This document shows positions 20,078 through 28,461 of a stretch of DNA of 57,051 nt, in pieces. Each line of letters begins with the position of its first letter. Position 1 is the first letter of the stretch. Under the pieces are notes generated by a model that saw only the letters and a list, made by a program, of their open reading frames with translations, did not search any database and was not told where the DNA came from. This DNA is from a virus, in IMG/VR virus record IMGVR_UViG_3300025168_000102, positions 1 through 57,051 of that record; one strand, given 5' to 3'. Both the position numbers and the translations under genes were made by a program.

Positions 20078-20454
20078 ACTGGAAATATTTTACTGAAGAT
20101 GAATTAGCCTGTCAAGGTACAGGTGAATGTGAAATGAACGAAGAGTTCATGGAAAAATTAATTACCTTGAGAGAAGAGTATAATAATCCTATCATTATTA
20201 CGTCAGGGTATAGACACTTAGCTCACAATCAATCTATAGGTGGGGCTAAGAACTCTCCTCATTTATTTGGGAGGGCTGTCGATATCAAAATAGGAGGACA
20301 GAACGCTGTAAAGATTTTAGAACTAGCTTTAAAACATGGGATGACAGGTATAGGTATTAAACAAAGGGGAAAGTATGAAGCCAGATTTATTCATATTGAT
20401 GATATGCCTCAATCGGAAGACCATCCTAGACCTTGGATATGGAGTTATAAATAA
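20074..20454 (+). CDS. M15-family peptidase (endolysin candidate)
   Basis: 126 residues, ATGA overlap with the previous gene. Zinc-binding and catalytic pattern of the M15_3 peptidases: SGYRHLAHN (45-52), then SPHLFGRAVDIKI with His63 and Asp70, and RFIHIDD with His107. N-terminal YFTEDELAC with Cys13 and Cys19. These enzymes cut D-Ala/L-Ala peptide bonds in peptidoglycan. No signal peptide, so export would need a holin. Next to ejection and membrane-protein genes, a late lysis enzyme is the likely role. Confidence 0.85.
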   Translation: MNWKYFTEDELACQGTGECEMNEEFMEKLITLREEYNNPIIITSGYRHLAHNQSIGGAKNSPHLFGRAVDIKIGGQNAVKILELALKHGMTGIGIKQRGKYEARFIHIDDMPQSEDHPRPWIWSYK

Positions 20455-20467
20455 AGGAGTAAAATAA

Positions 20468-21022
20468 ATGGTAATAGCTGAAACTCTAATGGGGGTACAG
20501 CTAGTTCGGTCTGCTATAAAAGGAATTAAGGATGTTATAAATACTTGTGAAGATGTTAGTGAGATTGCTCACCACATAGATAATGTCTTTCATGGTGAAG
20601 AGCAGGTTAACCGAAGGATAGCTGCTAAAAAAAAGAAGCAACAAAAAAAAGGTCAGTGGTATTCTTTTATTGCTTCAAGATTAAAGTCAGATGACGAGGG
20701 AGATGGAACCTCAATTCAAGAAATAGCTCAAGAGCTTATAGAAAAAAAACAAATAGAACAACAACGTAGTGCTCTAGCTCACTTACTTAATAGAAGATTT
20801 GGGGCTGATACGTGGACTTCTATTATGAAAATAAGATTTGAAAGAATTGAAAAACGTAAAGAACAAAGAAAGATAGCCTTACAAAAAGCTAAAGAAGAAG
20901 CTTGGGAAAGAAAAAGATTTTGGAAAAAAACTGGGGAAGAAAGTGGGAAGCTATTGATTATCTTAGGTGTAATAGTTGGAATGTATTATTATATTAGTTA
21001 TGCATGTAAAGGATGTATCTAA
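20468..21022 (+). CDS. Membrane-anchored charged coiled coil, lysis accessory candidate
   Basis: 184 residues, start behind AAAGGAGTAAAATAA. A helical N terminus is followed by very basic Lys/Arg/Gln-rich helices (residues 50-155) and one C-terminal membrane span (LLIILGVIVGMYYYISYA, about 160-178). A tail-anchored basic coiled coil directly after an endolysin could be a holin partner or inner-membrane spanin-like protein, but no family was recognised. Confidence 0.6.
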   Translation: MVIAETLMGVQLVRSAIKGIKDVINTCEDVSEIAHHIDNVFHGEEQVNRRIAAKKKKQQKKGQWYSFIASRLKSDDEGDGTSIQEIAQELIEKKQIEQQRSALAHLLNRRFGADTWTSIMKIRFERIEKRKEQRKIALQKAKEEAWERKRFWKKTGEESGKLLIILGVIVGMYYYISYACKGCI

Positions 21023-21402
21023 TGAGTACTGCTACTAAACGTGATCCTGCTAAGTGGGCAAGAGCTAAAGCTAGAGCAAAGGCTAAGATGGGTGGGAAGC
21101 ATAGTGCTAGAGCTATGCAGTTAGCTACTAAATATTATAAGGATGCAGGAGGTTCATACTCAGGTAAAAAGAAATCTACGAACAAGTTATCTAAGTGGAC
21201 AAAACAGAAGTGGAAAACTAAATCTGGTAAACCTTCTAGTAAAACAGGGGAAAGATATCTACCAGAGAAAGCTATTAAATCTTTATCTTCTAAAGAATAT
21301 GCTTCAACAACTGCTGCAAAACGTAAAGGTACAGCTAAAGGAAAACAGTTTGTTAAACAACCTAAACGAATAGCTAAAAAAACAAAGAGGTTTCGATCAT
21401 GA
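21022..21402 (+). CDS. DUF5872-like basic protein
   Basis: 126 residues from the ATG at 21022 (TAATG overlap; an in-frame ATG at 21013 also exists). Highly basic. KWARAKARAKAK, ARAMQLATKYYKDAGGSY, LSKWTKQKWKTKSGKP, GERYLPEKAIKSLSSKEYASTTAAKRKGT and FVKQPKRIAKKTKRFR match the DUF5872 layout as I recall it from viruses and phages. Probably nucleic-acid binding or a packaged basic protein; no assay-based function known to me. Confidence 0.7.
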   Translation: MSTATKRDPAKWARAKARAKAKMGGKHSARAMQLATKYYKDAGGSYSGKKKSTNKLSKWTKQKWKTKSGKPSSKTGERYLPEKAIKSLSSKEYASTTAAKRKGTAKGKQFVKQPKRIAKKTKRFRS

Positions 21403-21686
21403 CAAAACGTAAAGGTACAATGAAAGGTCATACGATTGGAGGAGGTCAGAAACGTCCTACTAAATCAGGGGCAGGGATGACATCAAAAGGTGTGGCTAAA
21501 TATCGTAGAGATAATCCAGGTAGTAAACTAAAGACTGCTGTTACTGAGAAGAAACCTACAGGTAAACGAGCATCAAGACGTAAAAGTTATTGTGCTAGAA
21601 GTGCAGGTCAGATGAAGAAATTTCCTAAAGCTGCAAAGAATCCTAACTCAAGATTAAGACAAGCTAGAAAAAGATGGAGGTGTTAA
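21399..21686 (+). CDS. DUF6321-like basic protein
   Basis: 95 residues, ATGA overlap. GAGMTSKGVAKYRRDNPGSKLKTAV, then KRASRRKSYCARSAGQMKKFPKAAKNPNSRLRQARKRWRC. The SFCARS/SYCARS motif with a final RWxC is the signature I associate with DUF6321 in marine phages. Very basic with two conserved Cys (about 77 and 95). Follows the DUF5872-like gene, and the pair probably acts together on DNA or RNA. Confidence 0.7.
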   Translation: MTKRKGTMKGHTIGGGQKRPTKSGAGMTSKGVAKYRRDNPGSKLKTAVTEKKPTGKRASRRKSYCARSAGQMKKFPKAAKNPNSRLRQARKRWRC

Positions 21687-21866
21687 ATGGCTAAAGGAGT
21701 AAAACATTATTTTAAAGATGGTACTGAATTTAAGGGACGTATGCATAAGATGCCTAATGGTTCTATGCACTCAGGAGTAAAGCATACAAAATCCAGTAAA
21801 CCAGTTGTGCATTTTAAAGACTTATCAAAAGCTGCTATAAAGAAAAATAAATTAAAGAAGAAGTAA
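21687..21866 (+). CDS. Small basic phage protein (59 aa)
   Basis: A 59-codon gene directly after the previous TAA and ending before the ATG at 21867. Sequence KHYFKDGTEFKGRMHKMPNGSMHSGVKHTKSSK shows the 'HyfkdGt..kG..HkMpdG..hsG..Ht.sSk' pattern that I recall from short conserved marine phage proteins. Basic, no Cys. Coupled position supports it being real. Confidence 0.7.
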   Translation: MAKGVKHYFKDGTEFKGRMHKMPNGSMHSGVKHTKSSKPVVHFKDLSKAAIKKNKLKKK

Positions 21867-22208
21867 ATGGAATTTGGAATCAGAGAACTTATACAATTTG
21901 GTACACTGTTAGCTAGTTTAGCTGGTGCTTTTGCTGTTGTTAAATCCCAACTATCTAGAGTTATCCAAGATATAAAAAATATTGAGAAAGAATTACATGA
22001 ATTAAATACTAGGTTAGATAAGACTGAAGCTGATTCAGCCGTTATGAAACATCAAAACCATGTGTTTGGTACGATCTTATCTCCATCTAATTTAGAAAAG
22101 TTAAATAAAGATATTGCAAAGTTGCAAACAGAAATGGTAGCAACAGATAAAAAATTAGATCAGTTTCATGGGATGCATAATGGAAAACACCCATCTGTTG
22201 CTAACTAA
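21867..22208 (+). CDS. Membrane-anchored coiled coil (holin or spanin-like candidate)
   Basis: 113 residues. One N-terminal membrane segment (LIQFGTLLASLAGAFAVV, about 8-25) then a coiled coil (VIQDIKNIEKELHELNTRLDKTEAD; LNKDIAKLQTEMVATDKKLDQ). Last gene of the rightward arm, two genes after the basic pair and near the M15 peptidase. This N-anchored coiled-coil shape fits an inner-membrane lysis protein, but no family-specific residues are visible. Confidence 0.55.
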   Translation: MEFGIRELIQFGTLLASLAGAFAVVKSQLSRVIQDIKNIEKELHELNTRLDKTEADSAVMKHQNHVFGTILSPSNLEKLNKDIAKLQTEMVATDKKLDQFHGMHNGKHPSVAN

Positions 22209-22218
22209 TTTTTTATAT

Positions 22219-22629
22219 TTATAACTCCCATTTACAACTCTTCATAAGTTTTTGCATTTCTTTCTTGCCTATTATCCTCATAGAATTTTGAATATCATTT
22301 ATTATTTTATCTGTATTTAATATATCATCGTCATTACTTTTATTTCCTCTAACACGAGACAGGATCTCAAGTGCTTTAATAGCACTGTTTGTATGTCCGT
22401 GTCCTTTAGCATAACTGTATTGATTTTCTAATTCAGATATAACATCTACATCTGTAGTCATTTCTTGTTCAGCATCGTAAACTCTTTGTTGAACTTCTGA
22501 GTCTTGTAACAATCTGTACCCTTGGTTATGAGCAGACTTTTCACTATAGCCAGCAGACCTAGCAGCTTCCGTAGCATTACGAGTTAGGATATAATGTTGT
22601 ACAAAAAGTTCTTGTTTATCATTTAACAT
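22219..22629 (-). CDS. terS: Terminase small subunit (Terminase_2 type)
   Basis: 136 residues. LNDKQELFVQHYILTRNATEAARSAGYSEKSAHNQGYRLLQDSEVQQRV is the Terminase_2 helix-turn-helix pattern ('Lt.kq..Fv.eYl...NaT.AA..AGYs...A...G.rLL....V'). TerS recognises packaging sites and recruits TerL. Here it ends the leftward arm, on the opposite strand and about 20 kb from TerL, which is unusual. It overlaps the next upstream gene by one base. Confidence 0.8.
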   Translation of the reverse strand: MLNDKQELFVQHYILTRNATEAARSAGYSEKSAHNQGYRLLQDSEVQQRVYDAEQEMTTDVDVISELENQYSYAKGHGHTNSAIKALEILSRVRGNKSNDDDILNTDKIINDIQNSMRIIGKKEMQKLMKSCKWEL

Positions 22630-22961
22630 TAATGAATCTCAACATTAAAACTTTCACCACAACCACACATTGATTTTACATTAGGATTCTCAACCATAAG
22701 TCGTTGACCAAATAAATCTTTTTTATAATCAACTTCCATACCAGCTAAATATAATACAGACATACCATCAAGAACAAGTACCCCTGAATCTAACTCAAGT
22801 ACGATATCATTATCTGATGGTTTGTAAGTATCTAAAGGTTGCCAATCATAAGTAAATCCTGAACACCCTCCTCCTTTAACTGAGAGTAAGATAGCAGAGT
22901 ATCCATTCTCAGATATGATGGAGGATAAGTGTATGTCAGCTTCTTCAGTTAATGTAATCAT
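22629..22961 (-). CDS. A-type Fe-S cluster carrier (IscA/ErpA/HesB-like)
   Basis: 110 residues. The three cluster-ligating cysteines are present: Cys33 in GGGCSGFTYDW and Cys99/Cys101 in MCGCGESFNV. Length and the start ITLTEEA are normal for A-type carriers, which take 2Fe-2S or 4Fe-4S clusters to target enzymes. Such genes are common in pelagiphages. Possible clients here are the Cys-containing RecB-like nuclease or host enzymes; that link is inference. Confidence 0.85.
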   Translation of the reverse strand: MITLTEEADIHLSSIISENGYSAILLSVKGGGCSGFTYDWQPLDTYKPSDNDIVLELDSGVLVLDGMSVLYLAGMEVDYKKDLFGQRLMVENPNVKSMCGCGESFNVEIH

Positions 22962-23368
22962 TTAGTATACTTCATATTTTCTCTAGCTTTTCCTTTAAAC
23001 TTTTCAGCAGATCTCATAGCTCCTAATCCTAACAAACTTAAAGTTAAACTCATTAATCCTTCGGTAGGTATAATAGGTATAGCCATACCACTTCCACTAA
23101 CAGCCAGCACCCACACAAATACAGGTTGGAAAACAAATTGCCACCCTAAACCAAAGGCACATATCCAAAGAATAGCAGGTCTTGCTCCACTTACAAAAAG
23201 ACTAGGATGTTTTGCACTCTCAATATTAGCTTGAGCTTGGGCTAAATCTAAAGCTATGACTTGTTGTTTTAACTCAGCCTCTAATTTTCTTTTAAGATCC
23301 TTATCTTCTACAAATTTATCTAAGACTTTTCCTGCTACCCCTACAACACTCTCAACTAACCCAAACAT
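22958..23368 (-). CDS. 3TM holin candidate (GTA_holin_3TM-like)
   Basis: 136 residues. N-terminal amphipathic and charged helix (VLDKFVEDKDLKRKLEAELKQQVIALDLAQAQANIESA), then SGARPAILWICAFGLGWQFVF, PVFVWVLAVSGSGMAIPII and LMSLTLSLLGLGAMRSAEK: three membrane segments. 'RPAI.W.C..gl' before a Phe-rich span is the pattern of the GTA_holin_3TM family. It would form lesions in the inner membrane. It is encoded with early leftward genes, away from the M15 endolysin. Confidence 0.7.
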   Translation of the reverse strand: MFGLVESVVGVAGKVLDKFVEDKDLKRKLEAELKQQVIALDLAQAQANIESAKHPSLFVSGARPAILWICAFGLGWQFVFQPVFVWVLAVSGSGMAIPIIPTEGLMSLTLSLLGLGAMRSAEKFKGKARENMKYTK

Positions 23369-23655
23369 TAATAGTCTTCTGGTAAGTTAATAGGTGTAAG
23401 TTTAGGTATAATTGCATCTTCATCTTCTTCCTCTTCTTCTTCATCTTCTTCATCTCTTAACAGATCAATATCAAAATGATCTTCTAAGACACATAGCTTT
23501 TCTTCAGAAGCAGCAATCTTTGTAATCTGTGAATCAACTGCTTGAACAAGATCAGGATGTTCTCCTATTCCTGCTGGGTTATCTAAATACACTTGGATAT
23601 TTGCTTTAGCTATAGCAATATCTGCCTCATATAACTTACGTAATGCATCTAACAT
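23368..23655 (-). CDS. Acidic helical protein
   Basis: 95 residues. Helical N half (LRKLYEADIAIAKANIQVYLDNPAGIGEHPDLVQAVDSQITKIA) and an extreme acidic run (DEEDEEEEEEDED, residues about 68-80). I recall similar 'Y...NPaGIGEHpd' proteins in marine phages without a known function. The acidic tail suggests DNA mimicry or protein binding, which is inference. Overlaps the start of the holin candidate. Confidence 0.65.
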   Translation of the reverse strand: MLDALRKLYEADIAIAKANIQVYLDNPAGIGEHPDLVQAVDSQITKIAASEEKLCVLEDHFDIDLLRDEEDEEEEEEDEDAIIPKLTPINLPEDY

Positions 23656-25931
23656 GGTAACATCTCCTTATAATGTTTAACTTGAGCCATACGAGAAGTT
23701 TCCCATATAGCTTTTACTAATGTATTTTCTCCGTGAACAGAGAACTCCATATCAACATCGTCTCGTTGGAATAACTTCTCACAATCTTGTGCCATTGCAA
23801 GTAGCTCTCCAGTAGTCCAGAATTTATGATCGTCTAAAGTTACATTCATAAACTTAGGTCTTCCATCTTTTTCTTTTTTCTTCTTTCTATTCTCTCTTGG
23901 CTCTGGAATTGTACAATCATACCCAAACAAATGAAATTTTCTAAAGCCAAATGTGTGCATCAAACCTATAGATCTCATAGCTGCACACGTTCCTCCTGTA
24001 ATAAATGTAGTTTCAGATGGGATATTTAAAGACTCATCCAATACCATTGTATTATCTACGATAGGTTTCTGCTTATCTCCCTCTGCTCTTAAAGTTTCTG
24101 AGAATGCATGCCATCCCCATAACCTATCTGTATTCTTTTTAATCAACCGTGTAACTGATGGGTTAGTCATTGAAGCTATAAAGAATATAGTCTTAGGATC
24201 TATCTTACTAAATAAACTATGTCTTACAATTCCATGTGTAGACTTACCACTTAAAGGTCTTGGATCTAGTATAACACATCCCCACGGTTGGAGGCCATGT
24301 TTTAATAGTTGTGGATAAGAATGTTTAACACAAACAATTCTTGTATTCTTTTGACGGCTTAGTTCTTTAACATGATCCCAATCTGTACTGTTCCCTCCAG
24401 AGACAAGAATGGCTGTATCACCATGACCTCTACCTTTCTCTATCCAGTTGGTCATAAGTTTTAAATTCTTTCTTATATTACCTACAATACTTTGATCTGG
24501 AACACAATCTCTAGGGGTAACTTGAATAGGAACTTGCATAACTTTAGTTGTTAATTCTTCGATGGTATCGTCAGTAAGGATAACAGCTAGATGAGTTATC
24601 CCTCCCTCACGTACACGATCACCAGAAGGAAGAACATATTTTCTATGTTTTGTAGCTTCTACAATTCTATTAACTTCTTGAAAGTCAGGATCAACACAGT
24701 TACCTTGATCATCTTGAGTTATAAAATCATCGAACACAAGAACTGGTATGTGTTTTAATTTAGAAAATTCATGCTGTACTGTCCTAGTACTATGGCCCCC
24801 ATCAATGAAAGCCATGTCAGCATTAATGCTATCAGTAAGAGTTTGATTAGTATCTCCTTTAATTAATTCATATGTAAATGTTTTATTCTTCTCTCTCATT
24901 TTCTTTCTAAAAGAACTTAATTGTTTTTGTACGTCAAACTTTTTAGCTATAGGCTTGGCATTTAATTCTTTAATACTTAGCTCTTCATTACCCTCTTCAA
25001 ATAAATCAAAGCCTATATAATGAAAGCTATCTCTATTTTCAAAGGAAGCTAAAGCCATTTCGATAGCTCGTTGCCCTATCCATGTACCTGTTTCCACAAT
25101 AGTTTTAGGTTGGTACTGTCTGATAATATCTGCTATCAAACCATATCTTTTAGCAGCAGCTAAAGGCATAGTCTTTTTTATTTGTTTTCTGTTTCCTTTT
25201 AAGTGCTCCATAAACTCAGTTAAAGGAAAAGATTCAAAAGCTTGTTTACCTTTAGTTAAATCAACAATATCTAAATGACCAGTAAAGTCTTGAACTCTCA
25301 TTCCATGAGCACGATAAATTATCATCAGTCTTTCAAAGACAAATCCATCATGCCACTCACGATAGTTTAAGACTTCACCTGAATCATAAGCTCCTCGTAA
25401 ATCTCCTAGTAAATCTAATGGTGCTCTGTTGTTTAGATTGAATGCCATAAAAGAAGTTTCACTATAAGCAAAATGTTTTCTTCCTAAGAAACCTAACTCA
25501 GCTTTATTATTTAAAAAAGATTCTATATCCTTACCAGAAAAATCTTTCTTTGTAAATGTATCAGCATCCAACCAGATTAACCAACCAGCTTGCTTACTTT
25601 CATCTGCCATTTCAAAAGCTTTATCCGTAAGAGCATAAACTTTATGACAGAATTTAATAGCATCCAGCCTAAAGTTATAGTCAATTTTTTTATTAGCTGT
25701 ACCATCATGTTCTTTATATGTCTCCCTAAAAGCTATCATCTCAGATATAAGATTTAAATTTCTATACTCTATATGATCACACTTAGGTACATCATGTTTA
25801 GAGATATCAAAGTCATGGTAGTATGCTGTTAGTTTTAAACCAGATTTCCAATGTCGAGCTGCAGTCTCTAACATTTTCATAGCATAAGTTTTTAAACCAT
25901 CTTCATTAAAAGAGGTAACGATATTATACAT
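23649..25931 (-). CDS. Three-domain fusion: glycosyltransferase, methyltransferase-like, DUF115-like
   Basis: 760 residues. Domain 1 (about 1-240) resembles a GT-A glycosyltransferase with a DxD at Asp122-Ala-Asp124 (WLIWLDADTF). Domain 2 (about 260-460) is like a class I SAM methyltransferase: VETGTWIGQRA at 279-289 and FIDGGHS at 375-381. Domain 3 (about 500-740) has ILVSGGNSTDWDHVKEL and HLFGYDC, as in DUF115/MptE-like proteins often linked to glycan genes. It overlaps the glycosyltransferase at 25924 by 8 bases. It probably modifies a glycan on the host surface or the virion. Substrates cannot be read from sequence. Confidence 0.65.
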   Translation of the reverse strand: MYNIVTSFNEDGLKTYAMKMLETAARHWKSGLKLTAYYHDFDISKHDVPKCDHIEYRNLNLISEMIAFRETYKEHDGTANKKIDYNFRLDAIKFCHKVYALTDKAFEMADESKQAGWLIWLDADTFTKKDFSGKDIESFLNNKAELGFLGRKHFAYSETSFMAFNLNNRAPLDLLGDLRGAYDSGEVLNYREWHDGFVFERLMIIYRAHGMRVQDFTGHLDIVDLTKGKQAFESFPLTEFMEHLKGNRKQIKKTMPLAAAKRYGLIADIIRQYQPKTIVETGTWIGQRAIEMALASFENRDSFHYIGFDLFEEGNEELSIKELNAKPIAKKFDVQKQLSSFRKKMREKNKTFTYELIKGDTNQTLTDSINADMAFIDGGHSTRTVQHEFSKLKHIPVLVFDDFITQDDQGNCVDPDFQEVNRIVEATKHRKYVLPSGDRVREGGITHLAVILTDDTIEELTTKVMQVPIQVTPRDCVPDQSIVGNIRKNLKLMTNWIEKGRGHGDTAILVSGGNSTDWDHVKELSRQKNTRIVCVKHSYPQLLKHGLQPWGCVILDPRPLSGKSTHGIVRHSLFSKIDPKTIFFIASMTNPSVTRLIKKNTDRLWGWHAFSETLRAEGDKQKPIVDNTMVLDESLNIPSETTFITGGTCAAMRSIGLMHTFGFRKFHLFGYDCTIPEPRENRKKKKEKDGRPKFMNVTLDDHKFWTTGELLAMAQDCEKLFQRDDVDMEFSVHGENTLVKAIWETSRMAQVKHYKEMLPC

Positions 25932-26700
25932 TTACTAATCCTTCATCTATTATTATTTTATCTCGTAGAGCTTTCCACTCATCTACGTATTCGTTTTCAT
26001 TAGTAGTTAATGGTGTCCAATTTGAAAACCAAGGGCCACCTGTTGTAAAATGTACATTCTTAGCTTCAATCTCAGAATTAGAATGACCATCTAACCAGTT
26101 CCATTCTTCATGGATATTACCAATAGGATTTATTGTTTCTCCTATCCATTCAAAGTTATGTAACCACCTACCAGGTTTTGTATTAACATCATCAGGAGTA
26201 AGATTAGCATTAGCTGGATGTCCACAATTCCATAACATAAAACTAGACCAGTTCTTTTTAGAATAATTTTGTTGTATTTGTTGATCCATTTTAAATATAA
26301 CATTATCACTAACAACATAGTCATGCCATATACACGAGACAGCATGTTTAGCTTCAGCATATTTTTCAAACACTTCCATAATGTCTGAACGAACTAACAT
26401 ATCACAGTCCATATAAATAGCTAGTCCTTCATATTGATTTAAATGAGGGACAAGAAACCTAGTAAAACTAAAGTCAGTTGAAAAAGGAAGACCATCACTA
26501 AGATCAATCTTTTGTTTGTTGTCTATAGTTTTATAAGCTCGTCTATATAATCCTATAGCTCTTAAAGCTGATTGATTTAATTTAATAATGTTTAAATTTT
26601 TAAAAGAAGAAGTAGATTTTATAGACTCTACAAGAACTTCAAAAGCTATGTCTTCTCTTTCATCGTACCCTATGTATATTGTAGGGAGCCGTTCATACAT
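25924..26700 (-). CDS. Glycosyltransferase, GT-A fold (GT8-like)
   Basis: 258 residues. IYIGYDEREDIAFEVLVESI (nucleotide-sugar binding start), DFSFTRFLVPHL, then the DxD motif Asp98-Cys-Asp100 in AIYMDCDMLV, and a distal VHFTTGGPW. These fit small GT8-like enzymes. Start behind AAAGGAGATCACA. It is the first gene after the strong promoter at 26734-26762 and leads into the three-domain fusion, so the two form a glycan operon. Confidence 0.75.
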   Translation of the reverse strand: MYERLPTIYIGYDEREDIAFEVLVESIKSTSSFKNLNIIKLNQSALRAIGLYRRAYKTIDNKQKIDLSDGLPFSTDFSFTRFLVPHLNQYEGLAIYMDCDMLVRSDIMEVFEKYAEAKHAVSCIWHDYVVSDNVIFKMDQQIQQNYSKKNWSSFMLWNCGHPANANLTPDDVNTKPGRWLHNFEWIGETINPIGNIHEEWNWLDGHSNSEIEAKNVHFTTGGPWFSNWTPLTTNENEYVDEWKALRDKIIIDEGLVNV

Positions 26701-26721
26701 TGTGATCTCCTTTGTATTACT

Positions 26722-26745
26722 TTATAGTATATAACTATACTATAA
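26722..26745. promoter_or_regulatory. Perfect 10-bp inverted repeat over a -10 box (operator candidate)
   Basis: TTATAGTATA at 26722-26731 and TATACTATAA at 26736-26745 are exact inverted repeats with a 4-base spacer. The right arm covers the -10 box of the leftward promoter at 26734-26762. A dimeric regulator site is the simplest reading; a short RNA hairpin is the alternative. Confidence 0.6.
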
Positions 26746-26762
26746 TTTTTTTAGTTTGTCAA
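26734..26762 (-). promoter_or_regulatory. Sigma70-like promoter for the glycan operon
   Basis: On the minus strand TTGACA (26762-26757, perfect -35), a 17-base spacer, then TATAGT (26739-26734, 5/6). It lies between the ribonucleotide reductase stop and the glycosyltransferase start, and reads into the latter. Confidence 0.8.
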
Positions 26763-26769
26763 CAGTTAT

Positions 26770-28461
26770 TTAACTGCATTCTTTTTGCCCTGTGTCAGGA
26801 TCAATAAAACAAGCTGTACCATCTATCTCTTCTTTAATAGCTGGCTCACTTTTATTTAAGATCCCATATCGTTTCCCTGCAAGCCTGAAGGTAGTAACTC
26901 CTTTTAACTTACCTCTCCATCCTCGTACATATACATCTTTAAATTCTTCAAAGGTTACACTATCCCCTACATTAATAGTTTTAGATACAGCACTATCGAT
27001 GTAAGGTTGGATGGCTATCTGCATTTTAATGTGGTCATCAATGGTTAAGTCTTCAGTTGTCTCAGCTTTAATTTTATGTTGAGCATAAACATAATCTTGT
27101 AACTTAACTATGATAGGACCATTCTCTGTAATTAAAGTACGATCTACTTCATGAGTAAACACAGGTTCAATACCACTACTGATATTGTCAGCCGTAAAAC
27201 TTATTGTTCCTGTAGGAGCAATGCTTGTTAGATGGCTATTTCTTATGCCTTGTTTTGATATTAACTCAATAAGATCTGTTGGAAGTTTCTTTGCAAAGCC
27301 ACTATTAATATAGGATTCTTTTTCATACAAAGGAAACGATCCTTTTTCTTTACCTAAGTTTGAGCTTGTTTCAATAGCAGTATAAGATAAAGTCTTTCCT
27401 ATCTTACGAGTAAACTTAACTGCTTGTTCAGATCCATACCTTAACTTAATTAGAGTAAGGCAATTAGCTAATCCAGTTACCCCTAGTCCCATCCTTCGTT
27501 TGTTCTGAGCCTCAAGTTTTTGTTTAGCTAAAGGATAATTAGTTCTATCAATAACATTATCCATAGCTCTGACAACATGAGGGATGTCTTCTTTAAACTT
27601 ATCAAAATTAAATCTATTGTTAGACACATACTTAATTAGATTAAAGCTTCCTAAAAGACAAGCACCATAAGGAGGTAATGGTTGTTCACCACATGGGTTG
27701 GTAGCTTCAATGGTTTCACAATACTGTAAAGGATTATCATTATTAATCCTATCAATAAATAAAACACCAGGTTCAGCCCACTCCCAATTAGCTCTCATGA
27801 TCTCATCCCATAAAGCTTTAGCATTTATTTCTTTATAGACTTGTCCTTTAAACGTAAGAGAGAAAGGAGTATCTTTAATAACACTTTGCATAAACTCATC
27901 TGTAACTCCAATAGAAATATTAAAGTTAGTAAGTTGATCTTGGTTTTGTTTAGCTCGTATAAACTCTTCAATGTCAGGATGGTCTACACGTAGCACACCC
28001 ATCATTGCTCCTCGTCTGTGACCAGCAGATATAATTGTTCTGCACACAGCATCAAAGATGTGCATAAAAGATACAGGCCCACTAGCAGAGCTATCGAGAG
28101 AAACAATCCTATCACCACTAGGACGTATCCTAGAGAAGTCATAGCCAATGCCACCACCTCTACGCATTGTCTCAGCTGCTTGTGTAGCTTTATCCATGAT
28201 GCTTTCCATACTGTCTTCAATCGTTCCAGATACAAAACAATTGTATGCAGTGACATCTCTTGGACTCCCCATTGCTGATTGTACTCTACCTGCTGGCATA
28301 AACCTTTGATTTAAAAGGATATCTTTAAGTAAAGCTCTATGATCTTGATCATCAGACATAGCCGCAGCATTCCTACTTACTGACTCTTCAAAGCTCTCAT
28401 TAGGTAGTCTATATTTTGTTGCGTGTAGCTCATCACAAACTGGCACTTGTGGACCGTACAT
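26770..28461 (-). CDS. nrdJ: Ribonucleotide reductase, class II (adenosylcobalamin) type
   Basis: 563 residues from the ATG at 28461 (TAATG overlap, AAAGGAG just upstream); a longer in-frame start at 28503 is less likely. Key features: FMPAGRVQSAMG, TAYNCFVSG with the first redox Cys, RRGGGIGYDFSRIRPSG, HRRGAMMGVLRVDHPDIEEFI, the active-site NPCGEQPLPPYGACLLGSFNL (Asn-x-Cys-x-Glu) and APTGTISF. No beta subunit or activase is in the window, which with the HPDI region points to class II. It supplies dNTPs for phage replication. The C terminus (ACFIDPDTGQKECS) is short but keeps two Cys. Confidence 0.9.
   Translation of the reverse strand: MYGPQVPVCDELHATKYRLPNESFEESVSRNAAAMSDDQDHRALLKDILLNQRFMPAGRVQSAMGSPRDVTAYNCFVSGTIEDSMESIMDKATQAAETMRRGGGIGYDFSRIRPSGDRIVSLDSSASGPVSFMHIFDAVCRTIISAGHRRGAMMGVLRVDHPDIEEFIRAKQNQDQLTNFNISIGVTDEFMQSVIKDTPFSLTFKGQVYKEINAKALWDEIMRANWEWAEPGVLFIDRINNDNPLQYCETIEATNPCGEQPLPPYGACLLGSFNLIKYVSNNRFNFDKFKEDIPHVVRAMDNVIDRTNYPLAKQKLEAQNKRRMGLGVTGLANCLTLIKLRYGSEQAVKFTRKIGKTLSYTAIETSSNLGKEKGSFPLYEKESYINSGFAKKLPTDLIELISKQGIRNSHLTSIAPTGTISFTADNISSGIEPVFTHEVDRTLITENGPIIVKLQDYVYAQHKIKAETTEDLTIDDHIKMQIAIQPYIDSAVSKTINVGDSVTFEEFKDVYVRGWRGKLKGVTTFRLAGKRYGILNKSEPAIKEEIDGTACFIDPDTGQKECS

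Noticed and set aside
22200-22225. Bidirectional terminator where the two arms converge
   Set aside because: There is a T-run but no stem of useful length in the 10-base gap or just beside it.
28002-28278. Overlapping frames on both strands inside the ribonucleotide reductase gene
   Set aside because: They cross conserved active-site coding and lack ribosome sites.
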